Positions 43,167 to 51,856 of a stretch of 64,000 bases of DNA are shown piece by piece (the first letter of the stretch is position 1; every line of letters begins with the position of its first letter). The notes beneath the pieces are model-generated. The model was given only the letters and a program-made list of their open reading frames with translations. It was not told the DNA's origin and ran no database searches. Location of the stretch: contig NZ_QJRC01000081.1 of the NCBI RefSeq assembly GCF_013393325.1, positions 21,835 through 85,834 on the forward strand, written 5' to 3'. The stretch is from Pseudomonas hunanensis (GTDB lineage: Bacteria; Pseudomonadota; Gammaproteobacteria; Pseudomonadales; Pseudomonadaceae). The position numbers were made by a program, and so were the translations under genes.

Positions 43167-43745
43167 TCAGGCGATACGGGTACCCAGCACTTTGAGGAAG
43201 GCCGCCAGCCACGCCGGATGCGCTGGCCATGCGGGGGCAGTGACCAGGTTGCCGTCCACATGCGCCTGGTCCACTGCGATATCGATGAACGTACCGCCCG
43301 CCAATCGCACTTCCGGCGCACATGCCGGGTACGCACTGCACTCACGCCCCTCGAGCACCCCGGCCGCCGCCAGCAGCTGAGCGCCATGGCACACCGCCGC
43401 AATCGGCTTGCCGGCCTGGTCGAACGCCCGCACCAGCTCCAGCACCTTTTCATCCAGGCGCAGGTACTCTGGCGCACGGCCACCCGGGATCAGCAATGCG
43501 TCGTAACTTTCGGGCCGCACCCGCACGAAGTCATAATTCAGGGCAAAGTTGTGCCCAGGCTTTTCGCTGTAGGTCTGCTCACCCTCGAAGTCATGAATCG
43601 CGGTGCGCACAGTCTGCCCGGCCAGCTTTTCCGGGCACACCGCATGCACTGTGTGGCCGACCATGCTCAGGGCCTGAAACGGCACCATCGCTTCATAATC
43701 TTCAACGTAGTCGCCCACCAGCATGAGAATTTTCTTCGCCGTCAT
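43167..43745 (-). CDS. DJ-1/PfpI-family protein
   Basis: A 192-aa flavodoxin-like protein of the DJ-1/PfpI superfamily. The nucleophile elbow is [20 protein letters not shown] with the cysteine near residue 108, and an acidic residue stands early in [20 protein letters not shown]. Family members are glyoxalases, amidases or redox chaperones; which applies here cannot be told. I chose [16 protein letters not shown] at 43745 (AAGGAG at 8 nt). It is transcribed towards the SnoaL-like gene. Confidence 0.85.
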   Translation of the reverse strand: MTAKKILMLVGDYVEDYEAMVPFQALSMVGHTVHAVCPEKLAGQTVRTAIHDFEGEQTYSEKPGHNFALNYDFVRVRPESYDALLIPGGRAPEYLRLDEKVLELVRAFDQAGKPIAAVCHGAQLLAAAGVLEGRECSAYPACAPEVRLAGGTFIDIAVDQAHVDGNLVTAPAWPAHPAWLAAFLKVLGTRIA

Positions 43746-43796
43746 CACGCCCACTCCTTCGGTTAACTGTGAATAGTCACTGCACGATAGCCGCTG

Positions 43797-44954
43797 TCAG
43801 TCCCGACGGTCGAGGAAGTTGACCACCAACCGATCGAGCCAGCCCCAGATCCGTTGTTTCACCCTGCGCCACAAAGGGCGCGCATGCCAATGGGCAAGGT
43901 CGACTTCCTCGCATTGGGCAAAATCGCGCTCGAAGCTGGCCACCACCGCCGCCGTCAACGATGGGTCCAGCACCTCGATGTTGGCTTCAAGGTTGAAGCG
44001 CAGGTTCCAGTGGTCGAAGTTGCACGAACCGACGCTGACCCAGTCGTCCACCACCGCCATTTTCAGGTGCAGGAAGCACGGCTGGTACTCGAAAATCCGC
44101 ACCCCGGCGCGCAGCAGGCGTGGGTAGTAGCGATGCCCGGCGTAGCGCACCGAGGGATGGTCGGTGCGGGGGCCGGTCAGCAGCAGGCGCACGTCCAGCC
44201 CCTTGCTGGCGGCCCGGCGCAACGAGCGGCGCACGCTCCAGGTCGGCAGGAAGTACGGTGTGGCCAGCCACACCCGTTGCTTGCCGCTGTTCAGCGCCCT
44301 CACCAGCGCATGCAGGATGTCCTGGTGCTGGCGGGCGTCGGCATAAGCGACCCGGCCCATGCCTTGCCCTTGTGCGGGCACCTTGGGCAGGCGCGGCAGG
44401 CCAAAGCCCTCTGCAGGGCGCCAGGCGGTGCGGCGGTTGTTGGCGTGCCACTGGCGATCGAACAGCAACTGCCAGTCGTTCACCACTGGCCCCTGCATCT
44501 GCACCATCACTTCGTGCCATTCGCTGGTCGCCTCGCCCGGCGTCCAGAATTCGTCGGTAACGCCCGTGCCCCCCACCACTGCCCAACGCTCGTCCACCAG
44601 CAGCAGTTTGCGGTGGTCGCGATACAGGTTGCGCAGGCCACGCTTCCAGCGCAGGCGGTTGTACCAGCGCAGGTACACGCCGGCGTCCGACAGGCGTTGG
44701 CGCAGCGCGCTGTTGAAAGCCAATGAGCCGTAGTCGTCAAACAGGCAACGCACCCGCACGCCGCGCCGGGCGGCCTGCTCCAGCGCTTCGACCACCGCCT
44801 CGGCACAGGCGCCGGCCTCGACCAGGTACAGCTCCAGGTCCACCTGAAACTCCGCGTGCTCGATCGCATTGAGCATGCGCGGAAAGAACGCGGGGCCGTC
44901 GATCAGCAATTCGAACTGGTTGCCATCCCGCCAGGGGAAGACTGGCCCCGCCAT
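43797..44954 (-). CDS. clsB: cardiolipin synthase B (phospholipase D family)
   Basis: A 385-aa PLD-superfamily enzyme with two HKD motifs: LYRDHRKLLLVDERWAVVGG (near residue 120) and CFLHLKMAVVDDWVSVGSCN (near residue 305). The pattern and length match ClsB, which joins phosphatidyl groups to make cardiolipin at the inner membrane. There is no N-terminal membrane helix pair, unlike ClsA. It begins one base after the stop of the YceI gene, so the two are co-transcribed. Confidence 0.88.
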   Translation of the reverse strand: MAGPVFPWRDGNQFELLIDGPAFFPRMLNAIEHAEFQVDLELYLVEAGACAEAVVEALEQAARRGVRVRCLFDDYGSLAFNSALRQRLSDAGVYLRWYNRLRWKRGLRNLYRDHRKLLLVDERWAVVGGTGVTDEFWTPGEATSEWHEVMVQMQGPVVNDWQLLFDRQWHANNRRTAWRPAEGFGLPRLPKVPAQGQGMGRVAYADARQHQDILHALVRALNSGKQRVWLATPYFLPTWSVRRSLRRAASKGLDVRLLLTGPRTDHPSVRYAGHRYYPRLLRAGVRIFEYQPCFLHLKMAVVDDWVSVGSCNFDHWNLRFNLEANIEVLDPSLTAAVVASFERDFAQCEEVDLAHWHARPLWRRVKQRIWGWLDRLVVNFLDRRD

Positions 44955-44955
44955 G

Positions 44956-45537
44956 TCAGCGAGCGGTGAAAATCAGCACCGCACTCACCGGCACCGATGG
45001 GTTGATGGACTTCAACTTGGCAAACTTGCGCAGGCTTTCCAGCCCGGGCAGCAAGCCGAAATCCTCGGCACGCAGCAGCAGCGGCTCGAGGGTTACAACC
45101 TGGAAGCGCCGCGCATCCAGGCGGGTAGCCAGTAGCAGGGCGTTGTAGCTGTGCGACTGGCCATGCAAGGTGACCGTTAGCGGCAGGCGCAACTCGATCT
45201 GCGCACCGTCGGCCAGGTCATTGATCGGCCGCAGGTCGATCTGCGCCTTCACTGTGGCCTCGGCGAATCGCTCGACCTCGAACAGGTTGTCGCGCATCTG
45301 CTCGTCACGCAGCGGGATGCCGCTGCTCACCGAGTCCATCTCGATACTCAACCCCGCCACACCCTTGCGGTCGACCGTACCGTGCAACACCAGAAAGCGA
45401 TGCACTTCGGCGGTGTCGCCGTTCTTGCCGGTAATGAACGACAGGCGTGAAGACTCGCCATCAAGGTGCCAATTGGCATGGGCGGGCAGGCACAAAGCCA
45501 GCAGCAAGGCGGGTAACAGACGGGGCAGCTTGAACAT
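44956..45537 (-). CDS. YceI-family periplasmic lipid-binding protein
   Basis: A 193-aa YceI protein with a signal peptide (MFKLPRLLPALLLALCLPAHA) and the lipocalin-like barrel (NWHLDGESSRLSFITGKNGD at the start, ADGAQIELRLPLTVTLHGQS in the middle). YceI proteins bind isoprenoid or other lipid chains such as ubiquinone precursors. It is upstream of clsB with a one-base gap, a link that suggests an envelope-lipid role. Function otherwise unknown. Confidence 0.85.
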   Translation of the reverse strand: MFKLPRLLPALLLALCLPAHANWHLDGESSRLSFITGKNGDTAEVHRFLVLHGTVDRKGVAGLSIEMDSVSSGIPLRDEQMRDNLFEVERFAEATVKAQIDLRPINDLADGAQIELRLPLTVTLHGQSHSYNALLLATRLDARRFQVVTLEPLLLRAEDFGLLPGLESLRKFAKLKSINPSVPVSAVLIFTAR

Positions 45538-45581
45538 GACAGATCTCGTGAAACCAAGCCGCCAACCTTACCCGCCTGCCC

Positions 45582-45878
45582 TCATGGCAGCAAGCGGCAG
45601 CCCTCGCGCGCGCCTTGCCAAGCGGCCTGGTTGCGCCGCCCCAGACCCTCTGCGGTCACTTGGCGCTGCCAGCTGTTTTCTTCCAGCAGGGTCAGCGGCA
45701 GCCATTGCTTCACGTAACCGTGGCAATACGCCTGATCGAAGCCCATGACAAAGCGGCACGAACAATATTCCTTGGCCGAGTAGGCCGAGAGAATGTCGGG
45801 GAAATCCGCCAGCGCCTGGCGCTCTTGCCAAGCCCAGTACAACAGCCCCGCCAGCACCAGCAGCGCTAACCGCTTCAT
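45582..45878 (-). CDS. hypothetical secreted or anchored protein, 98 aa
   Basis: A 98-aa protein with an N-terminal hydrophobic segment (MKRLALLVLAGLLYWAWQER) and a cysteine-rich region (YCSCRFVMGFDQAYCHGYVK). I do not recognise it. The ATG overlaps the stop of the serine-hydrolase gene by 4 bp (45875-45878), so the two are coupled; the cysteines suggest a periplasmic, disulfide-bearing partner. Confidence 0.65.
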   Translation of the reverse strand: MKRLALLVLAGLLYWAWQERQALADFPDILSAYSAKEYCSCRFVMGFDQAYCHGYVKQWLPLTLLEENSWQRQVTAEGLGRRNQAAWQGAREGCRLLP

Positions 45879-46963
45879 GCTCCCGCCCCGGCCAATGCCG
45901 CCAGCACCCGCTTCAGCAGTTCGTCGTGCTGATAGCTGCCGTCGCGGTCATCGGCGTAACGCACGATCACCAATTTTTGCTCCGGTAGCACGTACAGCGC
46001 CTGGCCCCAGTGGCCAAGGGCGGCGAAGGTAGCTGCGGGGGCACTCGGCCAAGGCCGTTGGGCGCCGGTCAGCGGCTGGTTGAGCCACCAGTGCCCACCG
46101 GGGTTGGCCTCGCCGCTCAGCACTTCGGCTTGGGCAAACGGTGTGCGGTTGAAGGCTATCCAGGCCTTGGGCAGCAGTTGCCGGCCCTGCCAGCGGCCGT
46201 CGCGCTGCATCAGCAGGCCGATACGCGCCAGGTCGCGGGTACTGAGGTACAGATAGGAAGAGCCCACGTAAGTGCCTGCCCGGTCACGCTCCCACACCGC
46301 ACTGTCGATACCCAGCGGAGTGAACAGTGCCTGCCAGGGGTAATCCGGGTACTGGCCCGCATCGAGCATGCCGCGCAGCGCGGCGGCCAGCAGGTTGCTG
46401 TCGCCACTGGAATAGAGAAATCGCTGCCCAGGGCTGGCCGACGTACCCCGCGCGGCCGTGTAGGCCGCCATGTCCGCACGACCACGGGTATACAACATGG
46501 CCACCACTGAGGATTTCAGCGGGGCGTACTCGTAGTCTTCCTGCCAGGCAAGGCCACTGGCCCAGTGCAGCAGGTCGGCCATACGCACGCCCGGATGCGC
46601 GCGCATGGGTGGATAGAAGCGGCTGACCGCGTCTTGCAGCTGAAAGCGGCCTTCGCCCTGGGCCACCCCCAGTAGCGTGGCCAGTACGCTTTTGCTCACC
46701 GACCAGGTCAGGTGCGCGGTGGCGGCAGTGGTGGGCGCGGTGTAGCGCTCGTGGACGATACGGCCGTCGCGGATGATCAGCAAGGCGTCGGTGCGGATGC
46801 CACTACGCTCGGAGGGGGCGCGTTCGGGGAAGGCGTAGGCATCGACGGCTTGCCAATCGAATGCGGCAGGGTCGCTTTGCCACTCCGGGTCAGGCCACTC
46901 TTCAGCCCAGGCGGGCGCCATGGCCATGCACAAAAGCAGCAGCAGACCTTTCAGCATCCCCAT
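45875..46963 (-). CDS. beta-lactamase-fold serine hydrolase
   Basis: A 362-aa exported serine hydrolase of the class C beta-lactamase/esterase type. Signal peptide MGMLKGLLLLLCMAMAPAWA; nucleophile motif SVSKS in TAHLTWSVSKSVLATLLGVA near residue 93; YSSGDSN in the YxN region. HWGQALYVLPEQKLVIVRYA is the HxG-type third motif. It is more likely an esterase or D-alanyl-type peptidase than a resistance enzyme. It is coupled to the 98-aa gene; an ATG two codons in is also possible. Confidence 0.85.
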   Translation of the reverse strand: MGMLKGLLLLLCMAMAPAWAEEWPDPEWQSDPAAFDWQAVDAYAFPERAPSERSGIRTDALLIIRDGRIVHERYTAPTTAATAHLTWSVSKSVLATLLGVAQGEGRFQLQDAVSRFYPPMRAHPGVRMADLLHWASGLAWQEDYEYAPLKSSVVAMLYTRGRADMAAYTAARGTSASPGQRFLYSSGDSNLLAAALRGMLDAGQYPDYPWQALFTPLGIDSAVWERDRAGTYVGSSYLYLSTRDLARIGLLMQRDGRWQGRQLLPKAWIAFNRTPFAQAEVLSGEANPGGHWWLNQPLTGAQRPWPSAPAATFAALGHWGQALYVLPEQKLVIVRYADDRDGSYQHDELLKRVLAALAGAGA

Positions 46964-47033
46964 ACAGGCTCACTTTTGTTGGGGCAGCAACGCGGCCCCA
47001 GGATTCAGAAGTTCACCCAAAGCTATCAGCCAT

Positions 47034-47921
47034 TCATGACAATCCGGCAGCCGCCCAAGCTTTGTTCAACCGTTTCTCCCGCGCCGCCGCAGCCAACGCC
47101 ATCACCCCTTGGTCACGCTGCCAGATTTGCGCCCAATGCACCGGCCCTGCTGCCAAGGCCGCGTCGATCGCCCCTCGCAACGCCTGAAACTGCGCGAACA
47201 ACCCACCCAGCAGCAAATGGCAACCCGTGCTGTCAGCACACTGCCGGCTGCCCTCGGCACACCCTGCCAGCAACCCCAGCAGTTGCAGGCGCAAGTCCTG
47301 TGGCCAGGCGCTCTCCTGCCCCACGCCATACAACCAGGCCGTCAGTGCCGTGAGCACATACAAGTCTTCCAGCGAGCGAAACGGCTTCACGTAGGCATCC
47401 CAGCCGTCACCGGCCAGCAACTCGCACGCGGCCTGCTCCAGCAGCAATCGGCCATGGCCCACTTCCGGCATCAGCGGCAGGGTCGGCAGTGGCTCCAGCT
47501 TCACCCCCGGCTCACCGGGATAAACCACCGCCAGGTTCAGTTGCGGCGCCGCACCAGCCGCTTCGCTACGCGCCGCCACCAGCAACCACTCCGCCTCCAG
47601 GCCTGCGGTAACGAAGTCCTTGCTGCCCGTCAGCCGCAAGCCGTCCAGCCGCGTGTGCATGTCCGCTGGCCGCACACTGCGCCGCTCGGTGGCACACAAG
47701 GCGCCAAGGCTGGGCGGCGCACTGGGCCAAAGCACCCGCAGAGCGGCCTGGTAACCCACCAGAAAGGCCAGGCCAGGGGTGGCCATCGCGCGCCCGCCCA
47801 GTGCCGCGAGTTCGAACGGGGCAACCGGTCCGAGGCGCTCGAGCAGCCCGGCGTAGGTTTCGCCCAGGGTGCCTGCCAGCGCGTGGCGAAGCGGGTCGTT
47901 GAGTCGTTGCAACCAGGCCAT
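47034..47921 (-). CDS. short acyl-CoA dehydrogenase-like protein
   Basis: A 295-aa protein resembling acyl-CoA dehydrogenases ([34 protein letters not shown] in the middle-domain region, helical C-terminal part with [20 protein letters not shown]). It is about 85 residues shorter than the usual 380, mainly at the N-terminus and in the C-terminal FAD-contact region. It may be degenerate, or an FAD-free relative. Substrate unknown. Divergent from olsB, so a lipid link is possible but not proven. Confidence 0.7.
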   Translation of the reverse strand: MAWLQRLNDPLRHALAGTLGETYAGLLERLGPVAPFELAALGGRAMATPGLAFLVGYQAALRVLWPSAPPSLGALCATERRSVRPADMHTRLDGLRLTGSKDFVTAGLEAEWLLVAARSEAAGAAPQLNLAVVYPGEPGVKLEPLPTLPLMPEVGHGRLLLEQAACELLAGDGWDAYVKPFRSLEDLYVLTALTAWLYGVGQESAWPQDLRLQLLGLLAGCAEGSRQCADSTGCHLLLGGLFAQFQALRGAIDAALAAGPVHWAQIWQRDQGVMALAAAAREKRLNKAWAAAGLS

Positions 47922-48080
47922 GGCACAGCTCCTTGCTGGGGGCTTTCGGGGAAGGCTCAGGGGGTGTCACGCAAGCATCACCAAAGATTCACAGGGGTGA
48001 CACCACGTCTACCTAGGCTGACTTTGCACAACAAAGCCGACCGGCCGCAACCCTTCATGGCTGGCTTATGGAGACTCGCA

Positions 48081-48836
48081 ATGACTCGGATCGCTCACGC
48101 TAGCGACAACAGCACTGAACGCCGTCTGCAAGCCGAACGCCTGGTTGGCGCCGCGGCGCTGCAAGAAGCCCAGGCCCTGCGCTACAAAGTGTTCAGCGCA
48201 GAATTCAAGGCCAAGCTCAAAGGTGCCGAGCAGGGCCTGGACATGGACGACTACGACGTGCACTGCCGCCACATTGGTGTGCGCGATTTGAGCACCGGCG
48301 AACTGGTTGCCACCACCCGCCTGCTCGACCACCAGGCCGCCAGCAGCCTGGGCCGTTTCTACAGCGAAGAAGAATTCAGCCTGCACGGCCTGTTGCAACT
48401 GCAAGGCCCGATCCTTGAACTGGGCCGTACCTGCGTGGCCCCCGACTACCGCAACGGCGGCACCATCGCCGTGCTCTGGGGCGAACTGGCCGAGGTGCTC
48501 AACGAGGGTCGCTACAGCTACCTGATGGGCTGCGCCAGCATCCCCATGCAGGACGGCGGCGTGCAGGCCCATGCGGTGATGCAGCGCCTGCGTGACCGTT
48601 ACCTGTGCACCGAGCACCTGCGTGCCGAGCCGAAAAAACCGCTGCCGAAGCTGGCCCTGCCCACTAACGTCATTGCCGAAATGCCACCGCTGCTCAAAGC
48701 CTACATGCGCCTGGGCGCGAAGATTTGCGGCGAGCCATGCTGGGACGAGGACTTCCAGGTGGCTGACGTGTTCATCCTGCTCAAGCGCGACGAACTGTGC
48801 CCACGCTACGCTCGCCACTTCAAGGCGGCGGTCTGA
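48081..48836 (+). CDS. olsB: ornithine N-alpha-acyltransferase OlsB
   Basis: A 251-aa GNAT-fold hemolysin-like acyltransferase that adds a 3-hydroxyacyl chain from ACP to ornithine, the first step to ornithine lipids. Family marks: [40 protein letters not shown] and the later [21 protein letters not shown] chose [16 protein letters not shown] at 48081 (GGAGACTC nearby); the frame upstream is over 900 bp of non-coding reverse overlap. Its stop overlaps the olsA start by one base. Confidence 0.9.
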   Translation: MTRIAHASDNSTERRLQAERLVGAAALQEAQALRYKVFSAEFKAKLKGAEQGLDMDDYDVHCRHIGVRDLSTGELVATTRLLDHQAASSLGRFYSEEEFSLHGLLQLQGPILELGRTCVAPDYRNGGTIAVLWGELAEVLNEGRYSYLMGCASIPMQDGGVQAHAVMQRLRDRYLCTEHLRAEPKKPLPKLALPTNVIAEMPPLLKAYMRLGAKICGEPCWDEDFQVADVFILLKRDELCPRYARHFKAAV

Positions 48837-49624
48837 TGCCGAAGTTGCGGGTGTTGGCCCGCCTGACTCGACTGCTGCTGGTACTGGCGCTGGGCATGCT
48901 GATGGCCAGCATGATTGCCTTGAGCGAGCGACTGGGCTTCAAGACGCCGATCGAGCGCCGTCAACGCTGGACCTGCCTGTTCATGAAGCGCTTGGTCGCT
49001 GCCCTGCCCTTCGACGTGAAAGTCATCGGCGAGCTGCCGCAGCGGCCGATGCTGTGGGTCAGCAACCATGTGTCCTGGGCCGACATCCCTCTGCTGGGCA
49101 TGCTGATGCCGCTGTCGTTTCTGTCCAAGGCCGAAGTGCGCCACTGGCCGGTGGCCGGCTGGCTGGCGGAAAAAGCCGGCACGCTTTTCATTCGTCGGGG
49201 CGGTGGCGACAGCCAGCGCCTGCGCGAACAGATCGCCGGGCAGTTGGGCCTGGCTCGACCACTGCTGATCTTCCCCGAAGGCACCACGACCAACGGTCGC
49301 ACCTTGCGCACCTTCCATGGCCGCCTGCTGGCCGGAGCCATCGACCGAGGTGTGGCGGTGCAGCCGGTGGCTATCCAGTATTTGCGCGATGGCCAGATCG
49401 ATCCGATTGCGCCGTTCATCGGTGATGACGACCTGGTATCGCACCTGATGCGCTTGTTTGCACAACCGCGGGCCGAGGTGTGCATTCACCTGCTGCAGCC
49501 GATTGGTAGTGTGGGCAAGGAACGTGCGGTGCTGGCGTTGCAGGCACAGCAGGCGATCCATTTGGCGTTGTTCGGGGTTGAAGAAGTTGAGCTGGCGCCA
49601 CGGCGGCAGGCACGGGCTGCCTGA
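48836..49624 (+). CDS. olsA: lyso-ornithine lipid O-acyltransferase OlsA
   Basis: A 262-aa PlsC-like acyltransferase. The HX4D motif is WVSNHVSWADIPLLGMLM (near residue 69), and LLIFPEGTTTNGRTLRTFHG carries the second motif. An N-terminal membrane helix (LTRLLLVLALGMLMASMIAL) anchors it in the inner membrane. It completes ornithine lipid synthesis after OlsB; ornithine lipids replace phospholipids when phosphate is scarce. One-base overlap with olsB, GGCGG upstream; a REP-like hairpin ends the unit. Confidence 0.9.
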   Translation: MPKLRVLARLTRLLLVLALGMLMASMIALSERLGFKTPIERRQRWTCLFMKRLVAALPFDVKVIGELPQRPMLWVSNHVSWADIPLLGMLMPLSFLSKAEVRHWPVAGWLAEKAGTLFIRRGGGDSQRLREQIAGQLGLARPLLIFPEGTTTNGRTLRTFHGRLLAGAIDRGVAVQPVAIQYLRDGQIDPIAPFIGDDDLVSHLMRLFAQPRAEVCIHLLQPIGSVGKERAVLALQAQQAIHLALFGVEEVELAPRRQARAA

Positions 49625-49644
49625 TTTTTCGCACTATCGCTACC

Positions 49645-49676
49645 GGCCTCTTCGCGGGCGTGCTCGCGAAGAGGCC
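49645..49676. repeat. REP-like hairpin after olsA
   Basis: 12-bp perfect stem GGCCTCTTCGCG / CGCGAAGAGGCC with an 8-nt loop, the P. putida REP core. Lies between the convergent olsA and acpH stops and may end both transcripts. Confidence 0.8.
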
Positions 49677-49685
49677 GAAACAGAA

Positions 49686-50270
49686 CTAACTGTCAGACAA
49701 CCGCCCCGCCGCCGCAAAGGCCTGCAACTGCGGATAAAACGCCCTGAAGTCCGCCAGCAATGGCTCATACAGCCGCTCCAGCTCGCCCATCACCCCGGAC
49801 ATCCCTTCAGGGCGGGACAGGCGCCGAGCAATGCCATTGAACACCTGCTCCAATGTGGCGAAATCACCATAGGCCCCCAGCCAGTCATCCGCCGCCATGA
49901 ACGGTGCAATCCGCGCCAGCCGCCCCGGCAGCTGTGGCTCTGCCAGCAGCACCCGGTAAAACGCCCCAGTGAACTGTGCCAGTGGCTGCTCGGCATAATC
50001 ACGCCAATGTCGCGCCAGGCAATGGTCGAAGAACACATCCAGGACAATGCCGGCAAAGCGCCGCCGCTCACGCGGAAAACGCGCCAGCGCCGCCAATACC
50101 AACGGGTGCCGATCGGTGTAGCTGTCGATATGCCGATGCAGCCGAATGGCCGCCTCCAGCGCAGGCGGAAAGCGCCCTTCCAGCGAGCCTTTGACAAAGT
50201 CGCCATACAGGCTGCCAAGCAGTTGTTGCGGCGCCGGGCCGCCCAGGTGCAAGTGTGCGAGGTAATTCAT
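49686..50270 (-). CDS. acpH: ACP phosphodiesterase AcpH
   Basis: A 194-aa HD-fold-like hydrolase that removes the 4'-phosphopantetheine arm from acyl carrier protein. The family start MNYLAHLHLGGPAPQQLLGS is intact, with LHRHIDSYTDRHPLVLAALA and VLDVFFDHCLARHWRDY giving further metal-site histidines and aspartates. It is divergent from the ArsR-type regulator; the shared gap carries two operator-like dyads, so its own expression may be tied to that regulator. Confidence 0.9.
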   Translation of the reverse strand: MNYLAHLHLGGPAPQQLLGSLYGDFVKGSLEGRFPPALEAAIRLHRHIDSYTDRHPLVLAALARFPRERRRFAGIVLDVFFDHCLARHWRDYAEQPLAQFTGAFYRVLLAEPQLPGRLARIAPFMAADDWLGAYGDFATLEQVFNGIARRLSRPEGMSGVMGELERLYEPLLADFRAFYPQLQAFAAAGRLSDS

Positions 50271-50295
50271 GCACGCAGTCTAGCACCGCCAGCGC

Positions 50296-50319
50296 GTATA
50301 TCGTTATAACGCGATATAC
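50296..50319. promoter_or_regulatory. Operator-like dyad between acpH and arsR
   Basis: GTATATCG-N8-CGATATAC is a perfect 8-bp dyad enclosing a second palindrome CGTTATAACG at its centre. It is 26 bp upstream of the acpH start and about 100 bp before the ArsR-type gene; a related TATCGCGATA dyad lies at 50387-50396. Confidence 0.55.
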
Positions 50320-50386
50320 CGATTCGTGCTCAGCTCAGAACACCTTCGTATTTGTATATCGGAATTCAGCGATTTACATTTCGCCC

Positions 50387-50396
50387 TATCGCGATA
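50387..50396. promoter_or_regulatory. TATCGCGATA operator-like palindrome
   Basis: A perfect 10-bp dyad 23 bp before the ArsR-type start, in the likely ribosome-site/promoter end of its leader. It shares the CGATA half-site with the dyad at 50296-50319, so both are probable binding sites for the regulator. Confidence 0.5.
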
Positions 50397-50419
50397 TGCC
50401 GCTACAACGAGCCTCAACC

Positions 50420-50722
50420 ATGCCACTCGATCTCGACGAAATCATAAAAGCGCTGGCCCATCCGGTCAGGCGAGAAATCCTCAGCTGGCTGAAAGACCCG
50501 GCAACCCAGTTTCCCGACCAGTACCACAGCACCGAAAACGGTGTGTGCGCCGGGCAGATCGACCAACGCTGCGGCCTGTCGCAGTCGACCGTCTCTGCCC
50601 ACCTGGCCACCTTGCAGCGCGCCGGGCTCATCAGCAGCCAGAAGATTGGCCAATGGCACTTCTTCAAACGCGACGAAGACACCATCCAGGCGTTCCTCGA
50701 ACAACTGCGCCAAGCACTTTGA
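50420..50722 (+). CDS. ArsR-family regulator upstream of xenB
   Basis: A 100-aa ArsR/SmtB-type winged-helix protein (MPLDLDEIIKALAHPVRREI, then CAGQIDQRCGLSQSTVSAHL as the recognition helix). It lacks the paired metal cysteines of arsenic sensors (only CAGQ and RCGL cysteines are seen), so it may sense electrophiles or redox state. It starts 18 bp before xenB and should control it; the dyads upstream suggest self-control. I chose MPLDLDEI at 50420, as the upstream frame is not coding. Confidence 0.85.
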   Translation: MPLDLDEIIKALAHPVRREILSWLKDPATQFPDQYHSTENGVCAGQIDQRCGLSQSTVSAHLATLQRAGLISSQKIGQWHFFKRDEDTIQAFLEQLRQAL

Positions 50723-50739
50723 CAAGGCAGGTAACCGCT

Positions 50740-51789
50740 ATGACCACGCTTTTCGATCCGATCACCCTGGGCGACCTGCAACTGCCCAACCGCATCATCA
50801 TGGCCCCGCTCACCCGCTGCCGCGCCGATGAAGGGCGCGTGCCCAATGCGCTGATGGCCGAGTACTACGTACAGCGTGCCAGTGCCGGGCTGATTCTCAG
50901 CGAGGCGACCTCGGTCAGCGCCATGGGGGTCGGCTACCCGGATACCCCCGGTATCTGGAACGATGAACAAGTTCGTGGCTGGAACAATGTGACCAAGGCC
51001 GTACACGGCGCAGGCGGGCGTATCTTCCTGCAGCTGTGGCACGTGGGCCGCATCTCCCACCCCAGCTACCTGAATGGCGAACTGCCGGTGGCTCCCAGCG
51101 CGATCCAGGCCAAGGGCCATGTCAGCCTGGTACGCCCACTGAGTGACTACCCCACCCCGCGTGCGCTGGAAACCGAAGAAATCACTGACATCGTCGAGGC
51201 CTACCGCAGCGGCGCGGAAAATGCCAAGGCGGCCGGCTTCGATGGTGTGGAGATCCACGGTGCCAACGGTTACCTGCTCGACCAGTTCCTGCAAAGCAGC
51301 ACCAACCAGCGCACCGACCGTTACGGCGGCTCACTGGAAAACCGCGCGCGCCTGCTGCTGGAAGTGACCGATGCGGCCATTGAAGTGTGGGGCGCGAACC
51401 GCGTGGGCGTGCACCTGGCGCCGCGTGCCGACGCCCACGACATGGGCGACGCCGACCGCGCCGAAACCTTCACTTATGTGGCGCGCGAGCTGGGCAAGCG
51501 CGGCATCGCCTTCATCTGCTCGCGGGAACGGGAAGCCGACGACAGCATTGGCCAACTGATCAAAGAAGCGTTCGGCGGCCCGTACATCGTCAACGAGCGG
51601 TTTGACAAAGCCAGTGCCAATGCGGCCCTGGCCAGTGGCAAGGCCGATGCGGTGGCGTTCGGCGTGCCGTTCATCGCCAACCCCGACCTGCCGGCGCGGC
51701 TGGCGGCGGATGCGCCGTTGAATGACGCCCGGCCGGACACTTTCTATAGCAAGGGGCCGGTGGGGTATATCGATTATCCGCGGTTGTAA
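50740..51789 (+). CDS. xenB: xenobiotic reductase XenB (OYE family)
   Basis: A 349-aa FMN-dependent old yellow enzyme that reduces nitro-esters, nitroaromatics and activated alkenes using NADPH. Length equals P. fluorescens XenB. Marks: LPNRIIMAPLTRCRADEGRV near the N-terminus, QLWHVGRISHPSYL, GFDGVEIHGANGYLLDQFLQ and STNQRTDRYGGSLENRARLL. The upstream ArsR-type gene is its likely regulator. A short GC hairpin follows at 51803-51817. Confidence 0.92.
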   Translation: MTTLFDPITLGDLQLPNRIIMAPLTRCRADEGRVPNALMAEYYVQRASAGLILSEATSVSAMGVGYPDTPGIWNDEQVRGWNNVTKAVHGAGGRIFLQLWHVGRISHPSYLNGELPVAPSAIQAKGHVSLVRPLSDYPTPRALETEEITDIVEAYRSGAENAKAAGFDGVEIHGANGYLLDQFLQSSTNQRTDRYGGSLENRARLLLEVTDAAIEVWGANRVGVHLAPRADAHDMGDADRAETFTYVARELGKRGIAFICSREREADDSIGQLIKEAFGGPYIVNERFDKASANAALASGKADAVAFGVPFIANPDLPARLAADAPLNDARPDTFYSKGPVGYIDYPRL

Positions 51790-51802
51790 CTGATTTCGCC
51801 GG

Positions 51803-51817
51803 GGCCGCTTTGCGGCC
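51803..51817. terminator. Hairpin after xenB
   Basis: GGCCGC-TTT-GCGGCC, 14 bp after the xenB stop. It belongs to the same recurring family as the hairpins after pcaR, purU and pykA; no T-run follows. Confidence 0.6.
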
Positions 51818-51856
51818 TTGTGCCGCGAAAGGAGGGCAAGGCCCTCCCCTGCCATG

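Noticed and set aside
47109..48080. Long 5' extension in frame with olsB
   Set aside because: It runs antisense through the acyl-CoA dehydrogenase-like gene; the known OlsB start with its own ribosome site lies at 48081.
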